Part shown: piece by piece, positions 1 through 6,256 of the stretch
Position numbering within the stretch: the first letter of the stretch is position 1
How the letters are laid out: every line of letters starts with the position of its first letter
From: an uncultured Capnocytophaga sp.
GTDB taxonomy: Bacteria; Bacteroidota; Bacteroidia; Flavobacteriales; Flavobacteriaceae
Direction of reading: 5' to 3'
Length of the DNA: 6,954 nucleotides
NCBI GenBank assembly: GCA_915070235.1
Contig: CAJZFM010000114.1
Coordinates: 1 to 6,954, forward strand
The notes under the pieces: generated by a model
Databases searched by the model: none
Told to the model about the DNA's origin: nothing
The model's input: the letters and a program-made list of their open reading frames with translations, nothing else
Translations under genes and position numbers: made by a program

Positions 1-60
1 ATACCTTTGGAGCTAAGAAGTGCAACTGTTTTGAATTTGCCAAATAAGATATAAATATTT
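1..60. other. Upstream margin, no assignable gene
   Basis: These bases precede the uppS promoter. Frame 1 is open from the window edge to a TAA at 52-54 (17 codons) and frame 3 is open to a TAA at 45-47 (14 codons), so either could be the tail of an upstream gene. Neither peptide is recognisable. The segment also begins with TACCTTTG at 2-9, the same octamer as the -7 element at 83-90. This could be a second promoter whose -33 element lies outside the window, or chance within a coding tail. Confidence 0.3.
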
Positions 61-90
61 TTTGGGAATGCTGAAAAAATCATACCTTTG
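61..90 (+). promoter_or_regulatory. Bacteroidetes-type promoter of the uppS-bamA operon
   Basis: TTTG at 61-64, at the end of a T-run, is followed after 18 bp by TACCTTTG at 83-90. This matches the known Bacteroidetes primary sigma consensus (TTTG at -33, TAnnTTTG at -7). Transcription would start at about 95-97, giving a leader of about 25 nt before the ATG at 121. The leader has no Shine-Dalgarno sequence, as is usual in this phylum. Motif and spacing are seen directly; activity is inferred. Confidence 0.65.
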
Positions 91-120
91 CCACTTGATA
101 GTAATTTTGCAGATAAGCCA

Positions 121-846
121 ATGAATATAGAAAAAGAAATGCTCCCCAAGCATTTGGCCATCATCATGGATGGCAATGGTCGCTGGGCGAAACAACAAGG
201 AAAACAGCGTATCTTCGGCCATGAAAAAGGAGCGAAAACAGTTAGGGAGATTATACAAGAGGTCTCCCAGTTGGGTATTCCTTACCTGACACTTTATGCT
301 TTTTCAACAGAAAATTGGAAGCGTCCTAAGTTAGAAGTGGAGGCACTGATGCACTTATTATCACGCTATCTGAACAAGGAGGTGGCTATTATGCAACAGA
401 ATAATATCCGTCTTAATGCCATAGGAGACCTTGAGAATCTACCCTCTAAAGTGAGAAAAGAACTCTACAAGGCTATGGAACAGACCAAAGGCAATACCAG
501 CACTACCGTAAGCCTTGCCTTGGCCTATGGGGGACAGCAGGAACTCCTGCAGATGACCCAACAGCTTGCCCGTAAGGTGCAACAAGGGCTGCTTACCCCC
601 GAACAGATTACTTACCAAGAGATACAGAAAACACTCTACACCCAAGAAATACCCCCCGTGGACTTGCTTATTCGCACCAGCGGAGAGTACCGTATTAGCA
701 ACTTCCTGCTTTGGCAAATAGCCTATGCCGAACTGTACTTTACCGACGTACTTTGGCCTGACTTCACTCCTGAGCAGCTACACAAAGCCCTTTTAAACTA
801 TCAAAATAGAGAACGCAGATTTGGAAAAACCAGTGAACAACTTTAG
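121..846 (+). CDS. uppS: Undecaprenyl diphosphate synthase (cis-isoprenyl transferase)
   Basis: Predicted 241-aa cytosolic enzyme that condenses isopentenyl diphosphate onto farnesyl diphosphate with cis geometry to make C55 undecaprenyl diphosphate, the carrier precursor for peptidoglycan and surface polysaccharides. The family motifs align without gaps to E. coli UppS (offset 9). They include MDGNGRWA at 16-23 with catalytic Asp17 and Arg21, His34, FSTENW at 61-66 with Ser62 and Asn65, Arg68, and RTSGEYRISNFL at 185-196 with Arg185, Glu189, Arg191 and Ser193. Glu204 lies in the following AYAELYF segment, and the C-terminal NRERRFG is typical. The length is normal. ATG 121 is preferred because an in-frame TTG at 88 lies inside the promoter -7 element and upstream of the expected transcript start; ATG 139 is a less likely alternative. 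One oddity is that the usual YGG-Arg motif reads AYGGQQ (136-141). bamA starts one base after the stop. Confidence 0.96.
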   Translation: MNIEKEMLPKHLAIIMDGNGRWAKQQGKQRIFGHEKGAKTVREIIQEVSQLGIPYLTLYAFSTENWKRPKLEVEALMHLLSRYLNKEVAIMQQNNIRLNAIGDLENLPSKVRKELYKAMEQTKGNTSTTVSLALAYGGQQELLQMTQQLARKVQQGLLTPEQITYQEIQKTLYTQEIPPVDLLIRTSGEYRISNFLLWQIAYAELYFTDVLWPDFTPEQLHKALLNYQNRERRFGKTSEQL

Positions 847-847
847 T

Positions 848-3466
848 ATGAGAAATTTTCTATATATTTTCGGGATACTCTTTCTCAATACCTCTTATGG
901 CCAAGAGGAACAAACCCTCCCAGAGGCAATCGCCAAGGATACACTACAGAGCGTAGCGGTAAAGGATAGCCTCCCTCAGGAGACTACCCTCACAGCCTTG
1001 GAAAGAGGACGTGAGTTTGTCATAGGCGGTATAGAAGTCAAAGGAGCAAAGCACTACAACGCTCAGACCATCATCGTGGCCTCTGGCCTTAAGGTAGGGG
1101 ACAAGATTACGATCCCCAGCGAACGCTTTACCCGTATCATTCACAAGTTGTGGAACTATCAGGTGTTCAACGATATTGATATCTATATAGCTAAAACAGA
1201 AGGCAACAAAGTATTCTTGGAGTTTGCTATTCAGGAAATGCCCGAGCTCACCGAGGTGAAGATTGAGGGTATCCGCAAAAGAAAAGCCGAGGAACTACTC
1301 AAAAAAATAGAATTGGATAAGGACAAGCTCAAGGTCTCTAAAAAGATCAATGAGAGCCTTATCGCTAAAACTAAGTCTTATATCACCGATAAGTACCGCA
1401 AGGAAGGTTTTCTCAATACCAAAGTACATATCACTACACAGCCCGTGGATTCTTTGGGCACCAAGGAGCGTATGCTCATTCGTATAGATAGGGGCTATAA
1501 GGTGAAGATTAACCATATCACCTTTGAGGGGAATGAGAAATTTGCAGATAGCAAGCTGCGTAGGCAGATGAAAAAAACCAAGCAACGTTTCTTTGGTCGT
1601 TTCTGGAAGCGTTCTAAGTATGTACAAGATAAGTACAATGAGGATTTAACTTCGCTTATTGACTTCTATAAGGAAAACGGATACCGCGATGCCCGTGTAA
1701 CCCGCGATACACTTTATGATGGTAAGGAAAACATTGACCTTAAAATCTCCTTGGAGGAAGGACGCAAATACTACTTCGGGGATATCAAGTTCTTAGGAAA
1801 TACGATCTATAGCAACCAGATGCTTAGCCACATCTTAGGGCTTAAGAAAGGGGAGGTCTATAATGGGGTACAATTGCGCAATCGTATCAATGACCCTAAA
1901 GACCCCGATGCCAATAGCATCTCCAACCTCTACCAGAATACAGGTTACCTCTTCTCTCAGATCAACCCTGTAGAGACTTCGGTGGTCAATGATACAATCA
2001 ATTTTGAGGTACGTATCCATGAGGGTAAGCAAGCACACTTTAATAATATAACAGTAACAGGTAACAGTATCACCAACGATAGGGTGATCTACCGTGAACT
2101 ACGTACCCGCCCTGGCTATCTTTATTCCAAGGAAGATGTAATCCGTACCGTACGTGAGCTTTCCCAAATGGGAATCTTTGATGCGCAGAGTATCAACCCT
2201 CAGATCAAGAACCCTGACCCTAACTCTGGTACAGTGGATTTGGAATATGGATTGACCGACAACGGTTCCTCTAGCCAAATACAGCTACAAGGGGGCTATG
2301 GAGGTGGAGGCTTCATGGGTACCTTGGGGTTGAACTTTAACAACTTCTCCATACAGAATATATTTGACAAGAAGTCTTATCGTCCGCTGCCTATGGGAGA
2401 TGCCCAGAAGCTCGCCTTGAACGTAAGTGTAGGTCGTGCCTACAGAGTGGGTAGCTTCTCCTTTATGGAACCTTGGTGGGGAGGGGAGCGACCTGTACAG
2501 TTCTCTCTCGGCTTCAACTATTCGGTGAGCTATGATTATAACTACTATACCTATGATGTAGATAAGAGCAAGCGCTTCTATATCACAGGGGTATTCTTGG
2601 GATTGGCCAAGCGCCTACAGGTGCCCGATGACTATTTCCAGCTCTCTCAGAACATCAGTTATAATTATTATGACCTGAGAAACTATAACACTACGCTCTT
2701 TACCTTTGGGAACGGACATGCCAATGCCTTGGCTTATACCGTCTCCCTAAGCCGACGCTCCAGTGGGCCTAACCCTATCTTCCCTCTCGGAGGAAGTGAT
2801 TTTACCATTACGGCCAAGCTCACCCCACCTTACTCGTTGTTCAATGGGGTAGATTACAAGTCGCTTATGGAACAGCGAGCAGTGGCAGAAGCCAATAGCA
2901 ATACCAACCGTATATCCGAGATTGACCAAGAGCGATTCAATTGGCTCGAATACTATAAGCTACGCTTACAAGGAAACTGGTACTTGAACTTGGTAGATAA
3001 GCTCGTCTTGCGTCCCTCAGTGGATTTTGGTTACTTAGGTTATTATAATAGGGACAGAGGTACCGTACCATTTGAGCGTTTCATGGTAGGGGGCGATGGT
3101 ATGTCTTACAATTCTTTGGAAGGACGCGAATATATACAGATGCGAGGTTACCCCAACCAGTCTCTCTCATCACGTGATGGCGATGTGATTTATAACAAGT
3201 TCTCTTTGGAGCTACGCTATCCGATTACCCTCAAGCCTATGGCTTCTATCTATGGATTGGTGTTTGCCGAGGGCGCCAACTCTTTTGGTAGCTTCTCTCA
3301 GTACAGTCCCTTTGATATCAAGCGCTCGGCAGGTTTCGGGATTCGTATCTTTATGCCTATGCTTGGCCTCTTAGGCTTTGACTTTGGTTATGGGTATGAT
3401 GGTATCAATGGCCGCACCACCCCACACGGTTGGGAAACCCACTTTATCTTAGCACAACAATTCTAA
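848..3466 (+). CDS. bamA: Outer-membrane protein assembly factor BamA (Omp85 family)
   Basis: Predicted 872-aa outer-membrane protein, the core of the BAM machine that folds and inserts beta-barrel proteins. Residues 1-18 form a signal peptide (basic MRN, hydrophobic FLYIFGILFL, cleavage probably after SYG). A polar linker to about 55 follows. Then come five POTRA repeats, at roughly 57-133, 134-218, 219-307, 310-396 and 398-472, each with the G-N/K or GN-type strand motif (VKGAKHY, IEGIRKR, FEGNEKF, FLGNTIY, VTGNSIT). A barrel fills about 476-872. The MRGYPNQ motif at 764-770 corresponds to the family's VRGF/Y motif that packs inside the barrel, and the chain ends in the expected Phe. The start is ATG 848; the in-frame TTG at 821 lies inside uppS and would bury the signal peptide. 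One base separates it from uppS, so it is almost certainly co-transcribed. No Skp/OmpH chaperone gene follows, although one often does in related genomes. Confidence 0.95.
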   Translation: MRNFLYIFGILFLNTSYGQEEQTLPEAIAKDTLQSVAVKDSLPQETTLTALERGREFVIGGIEVKGAKHYNAQTIIVASGLKVGDKITIPSERFTRIIHKLWNYQVFNDIDIYIAKTEGNKVFLEFAIQEMPELTEVKIEGIRKRKAEELLKKIELDKDKLKVSKKINESLIAKTKSYITDKYRKEGFLNTKVHITTQPVDSLGTKERMLIRIDRGYKVKINHITFEGNEKFADSKLRRQMKKTKQRFFGRFWKRSKYVQDKYNEDLTSLIDFYKENGYRDARVTRDTLYDGKENIDLKISLEEGRKYYFGDIKFLGNTIYSNQMLSHILGLKKGEVYNGVQLRNRINDPKDPDANSISNLYQNTGYLFSQINPVETSVVNDTINFEVRIHEGKQAHFNNITVTGNSITNDRVIYRELRTRPGYLYSKEDVIRTVRELSQMGIFDAQSINPQIKNPDPNSGTVDLEYGLTDNGSSSQIQLQGGYGGGGFMGTLGLNFNNFSIQNIFDKKSYRPLPMGDAQKLALNVSVGRAYRVGSFSFMEPWWGGERPVQFSLGFNYSVSYDYNYYTYDVDKSKRFYITGVFLGLAKRLQVPDDYFQLSQNISYNYYDLRNYNTTLFTFGNGHANALAYTVSLSRRSSGPNPIFPLGGSDFTITAKLTPPYSLFNGVDYKSLMEQRAVAEANSNTNRISEIDQERFNWLEYYKLRLQGNWYLNLVDKLVLRPSVDFGYLGYYNRDRGTVPFERFMVGGDGMSYNSLEGREYIQMRGYPNQSLSSRDGDVIYNKFSLELRYPITLKPMASIYGLVFAEGANSFGSFSQYSPFDIKRSAGFGIRIFMPMLGLLGFDFGYGYDGINGRTTPHGWETHFILAQQF

Positions 3467-3469
3467 TAA

Positions 3470-3504
3470 AGTGAAAAGTGAATAGTGAAAAGTGAATAGT
3501 GATT
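3470..3504 (+). repeat. Heptamer tandem repeat, left arm (AGTGAAW x5)
   Basis: Five 7-bp units run head to tail: AGTGAAA, AGTGAAT, AGTGAAA, AGTGAAT, AGTGATT. The array begins three bases after the bamA stop codon. The first two motifs alternate, giving a 14-bp higher-order period. It faces a longer inverted array at 3529-3577. The period of 7 is not a coding period, and no protein is supported here. Confidence 0.95.
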
Positions 3505-3528
3505 AATATCCACAAGAGAATGATTACT

Positions 3529-3577
3529 TTTTCACTTTTCACTATTCGTTATTCACTATTCGTTATTCACTTTTCAC
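3529..3577 (-). repeat. Heptamer tandem repeat, inverted right arm (7 units)
   Basis: Seven 7-bp units on the + strand read TTTTCAC, TTTTCAC, TATTCGT, TATTCAC, TATTCGT, TATTCAC, TTTTCAC. They are the reverse complement of the left-arm type (GTGAAAA, GTGAATA) plus a variant unit (ACGAATA) that appears twice. The array ends nine bases before the parC start codon, so the parC leader is made almost entirely of repeat. Confidence 0.95.
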
Positions 3578-3586
3578 TAAATTCTT

Positions 3587-6160
3587 ATGGAAGATTTCCC
3601 TCAAGCAGAAGGCCAAGAGACCATATTGCGCCTCAGTGGCATGTATCAGAATTGGTTCTTGGACTATGCCTCTTATGTTATCTTAGAACGAGCAGTTCCC
3701 GCTTTGGAGGACGGTTTTAAGCCTGTGCAACGCCGTATCATGCACTCCATGGACGAAATAGAAGATGGTCGCCTCAATAAGGTGGCCAATATTGTAGGGA
3801 ATACTATGAAGTACCACCCTCATGGAGATGCTGCTATAGGCGATGCTATTATCCAATTAGGACAGAAGGATCTGCTGATTGACAAGCAAGGAAACTGGGG
3901 TAACCCCATCTTAGGCACCGAGGCAGCCGCTCCCCGTTATATAGAGGCACGCCTCTCCAAGTTTGCCCTTGAGGTGGTCTTCAGCCCCAAGGTAACCCAG
4001 TGGCAAAAGAGCTATGACGGCCGCAATGATGAGCCTATACACCTACCCGTGAAGTTTCCTTTGCTTTTAGCCCAAGGAGCGGAAGGAATTGCCGTGGGGC
4101 TTTCTACCAAAATATTGCCCCATAACTTTAACGAACTCATTGATGCCTCAGTGTTGTACTTAGAGGGCAGGCCCTTTGAGCTATATCCCGATTTCCCTAC
4201 AGCAGGTATCATGGATGCCGCTGCCTATAACGATGGTATGCGAGGCGGCCGTATCAGGGTACGAGCTCGTATCGCCCAAAGGGACAAATCCACCTTGGTC
4301 ATCTCAGAAATACCTTTTGGTACCACTACGGCCTCTCTGATCGAATCTATACTCAAGGCCAACGAAAAAGGAAAAATCAAAATAGCGAAGGTAGATGACA
4401 ATACCGCGGCTCATGTGGAAATATTAGTACATCTGCCTAAGGGAATTTCCCCAGATAAGACCATAGATGCCCTCTATGCCTTTACCGATTGCGAACTCTC
4501 TATCTCCCCGCTCTGCTGTGTGATTGAGAATAATAAGCCCCACTTCATCGGGGTGAGCGATATATTGCGCAAGAGTACCGACCGCACCGTGGAAATCCTC
4601 AAAAAAGAGCTGGAAATCAAGCTTGATGACCTTGAACAAAAATGGCACAACGCCTCCTTGGAGAAAATATTTATCCGTGAGGAGATGTATATTGACTTTA
4701 AGAATTATAATGACAAGGAAAGCCTTTTTGCCTACCTATATAAGCGCTTTGAACCCTTCAAGGAACAACTCTTGCGCCCTATCACCGATGAGGATATGGA
4801 TCGCCTCACCCAAATTCCTATGATCCGTATCACTCGCTATGACACCTATAAGGCAGAGGAAAACCTCCTAAAGATAGAAGCAGATATAGAAGAGATCAAA
4901 AATCACTTGGCCAACCTTATCACTTTTGCTATAGACTATTTCAGGAATCTGCAAAAGAAATATGGCAAAGGCAAGGAGCGCAAAACGCAGATACGTCCTT
5001 TTGATACCATTGAGGCTACCAAGGTGGTGGTACGTAACCTTAAACTTTATGTCAATCGGGAAGAGGGCTTTGTGGGTACTTCTCTTAAAAAAGACGAATA
5101 TGTGGCCGATTGTAGCGATATAGACGATATTATTGTCTTTACCGCCGAAGGAAAAATGATTATCACCAAGGTAGCTGAAAAGAGCTATATAGGTAAAAAT
5201 ATTCTCCATGTGGGCGTATTCAAGAAAAATGACACCCGCACGGTGTATAACCTGATTTACCGCAATGGCAATGACAAGATTTCTTACATCAAGCGCTTTA
5301 CCGTAACGGGAATTATCCGTGATAAAGAATATGATGTGATAGAACCGCATAAGGATTCTCAAATCCTATACTTTTCAGCTAATCCCAACGGAGAGGCGGA
5401 GGTGGTAACCATCATACTCCGCCAGGCAGGTAGTGTAAAGAAACTCAAGTGGGATATCAATTTTGCCGATATTCTCATCAAGGGTCGTGGCTCTCGTGGA
5501 AATATTGTAACGAAGTACGCTATCAAACGTATAGAACTTAAGGAAAAAGGTGTTTCCACCCTCAAGCCACGCAAGATATGGTACGACCCTATTGTACACC
5601 GTCTCAATACCGAAGGCCGTGGTGAGCTGCTTGGCTCCTTCAAGGGTGAAGATAGGCTGCTGCTCATTGGCAAAGATGCCGTAGTGAAGACGGTAATCCC
5701 TGATCTCTCCCTACACTTTGACCCGAACCTACTGATTATAGAAAAGTGGAACCCTGAAAAGCCGATTTCTGTCATTCACTACGAAGGAGAGAAGGAACGC
5801 TACTTTGTCAAACGCTTCTTAGTGGAAAACCCTAACCGTGAGGAACTGGTTATCTCCGACCACCCTAAGTCTCAGCTGCTCTTTGTCTCCACCCAGTGGC
5901 GTCCTATGGCCGAGGTCGTATTTACCAAGACAGGCAGAGAGCGTGCAGAAAACCAAACGGTCAATATAGAAACGTTTATCGCTATCAAGGGTATCAAGGC
6001 CATTGGTAACCAACTCTCTACCGAGCGTATCAAGGAGATTATTCCTTTGGAGCCACTTCCTTACGAAGAACCTGAAGAAGTGGAAGAAACCACCCAAGAA
6101 GAGGAAACCGCAACGCCAGAGGTTATACAGCCCGATTTGTTTAGCGGATTAGATCAGTAG
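3587..6160 (+). CDS. parC: DNA topoisomerase IV subunit A (GyrA/ParC family)
   Basis: Predicted 857-aa type IIA topoisomerase subunit that cuts and rejoins DNA; with a ParE ATPase it would decatenate replicated chromosomes. The N-terminal breakage-reunion domain shows FLDYASYVILERAVP (24-38), FKPVQRR (44-50), YHPHGD (76-81) and the catalytic Arg117-Tyr118 pair in APRYIEARLSK. A charged coiled-coil region lies around 330-470, and a beta-pinwheel C-terminal domain spans about 480-820. The pinwheel lacks the canonical gyrase QRRGGKG box and has GRGSRGN at 633-639, which favours topoisomerase IV over gyrase. The tail is acidic (about 827-841) and ends in QPDLFSGLDQ. The start is firm, because an in-frame TAA sits at 3578-3580, six bases upstream. 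There is no Shine-Dalgarno sequence and no clear promoter; the leader is the heptamer hairpin. No parE lies in the window. A GyrA paralogue is the only realistic alternative. Confidence 0.92.
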   Translation: MEDFPQAEGQETILRLSGMYQNWFLDYASYVILERAVPALEDGFKPVQRRIMHSMDEIEDGRLNKVANIVGNTMKYHPHGDAAIGDAIIQLGQKDLLIDKQGNWGNPILGTEAAAPRYIEARLSKFALEVVFSPKVTQWQKSYDGRNDEPIHLPVKFPLLLAQGAEGIAVGLSTKILPHNFNELIDASVLYLEGRPFELYPDFPTAGIMDAAAYNDGMRGGRIRVRARIAQRDKSTLVISEIPFGTTTASLIESILKANEKGKIKIAKVDDNTAAHVEILVHLPKGISPDKTIDALYAFTDCELSISPLCCVIENNKPHFIGVSDILRKSTDRTVEILKKELEIKLDDLEQKWHNASLEKIFIREEMYIDFKNYNDKESLFAYLYKRFEPFKEQLLRPITDEDMDRLTQIPMIRITRYDTYKAEENLLKIEADIEEIKNHLANLITFAIDYFRNLQKKYGKGKERKTQIRPFDTIEATKVVVRNLKLYVNREEGFVGTSLKKDEYVADCSDIDDIIVFTAEGKMIITKVAEKSYIGKNILHVGVFKKNDTRTVYNLIYRNGNDKISYIKRFTVTGIIRDKEYDVIEPHKDSQILYFSANPNGEAEVVTIILRQAGSVKKLKWDINFADILIKGRGSRGNIVTKYAIKRIELKEKGVSTLKPRKIWYDPIVHRLNTEGRGELLGSFKGEDRLLLIGKDAVVKTVIPDLSLHFDPNLLIIEKWNPEKPISVIHYEGEKERYFVKRFLVENPNREELVISDHPKSQLLFVSTQWRPMAEVVFTKTGRERAENQTVNIETFIAIKGIKAIGNQLSTERIKEIIPLEPLPYEEPEEVEETTQEEETATPEVIQPDLFSGLDQ

Positions 6161-6207
6161 TCAGAGGTCAGAAGTCAGTTTTCAGCGGTCAGAAGTCAGA
6201 AGTTAGT
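6152..6207 (+). repeat. Second heptamer tandem repeat (AGTCAGA type) crossing the parC stop codon
   Basis: Period-7 units run from inside parC: GATCAGT (6152-6158), AGTCAGA, GGTCAGA, AGTCAGT, TTTCAGC, GGTCAGA, AGTCAGA, AGTTAGT (ending 6207). The core is TCAG at a fixed phase in all but the last unit. The first unit overlaps the last parC codons and the first base of the TAG stop, and the second supplies the other two stop bases. The unit differs from the bamA-parC array (AGTGAAW) but shares length and the AGT start. There is no inverted partner nearby. Confidence 0.9.
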
Positions 6208-6256
6208 GGCTATTATATAATTCAACTTATTCAGAGACAAACAAAAGAAATGACTA

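Larger units (their letters stand above)
3470..3578 (+). terminator. Long imperfect hairpin between bamA and parC (possible terminator or processing structure)
   Basis: The two heptamer arrays pair as 3470-3505 with 3543-3578, leaving a loop of about 37 nt. The outer 15 bp (3470-3484 with 3564-3578) are perfect. The rest is held by Watson-Crick pairs, four G-U pairs and two mismatches (A3490/A3558 and U3503/U3545). No U-tract follows, so this is not a classical intrinsic terminator. It could protect the bamA mRNA end, uncouple parC from the upstream operon, or limit parC translation. The structure is read from the sequence; the role is inferred. Confidence 0.5.

Noticed and set aside
1..54. 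C-terminus of an upstream gene
   Set aside because: Two frames are open to stop codons but neither short peptide matches a family I recognise, so no CDS is called.
13..258. 81-aa minus-strand open frame over the uppS promoter
   Set aside because: It overlaps the promoter and the conserved UppS N-terminus; the peptide is not recognisable.
821..847. TTG start for bamA, nine codons upstream
   Set aside because: It lies inside uppS and would put a polar stretch before the signal peptide; ATG 848 gives a proper signal sequence.
3470..3577. CRISPR array
   Set aside because: Repeat units are 7 bp with no unique spacers between them.
3499..3720. 73-aa open frame across the bamA-parC spacer
   Set aside because: It is translated repeat DNA (FSLFTIRYSLFVIHFSL) running out of frame into parC; there is no family resemblance.
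5359..5775. 138-aa minus-strand open frame
   Set aside because: It lies wholly inside parC, with shadow composition rich in S, R and P and no recognisable motif. The other minus-strand frames within uppS, bamA and parC were rejected for the same reason.
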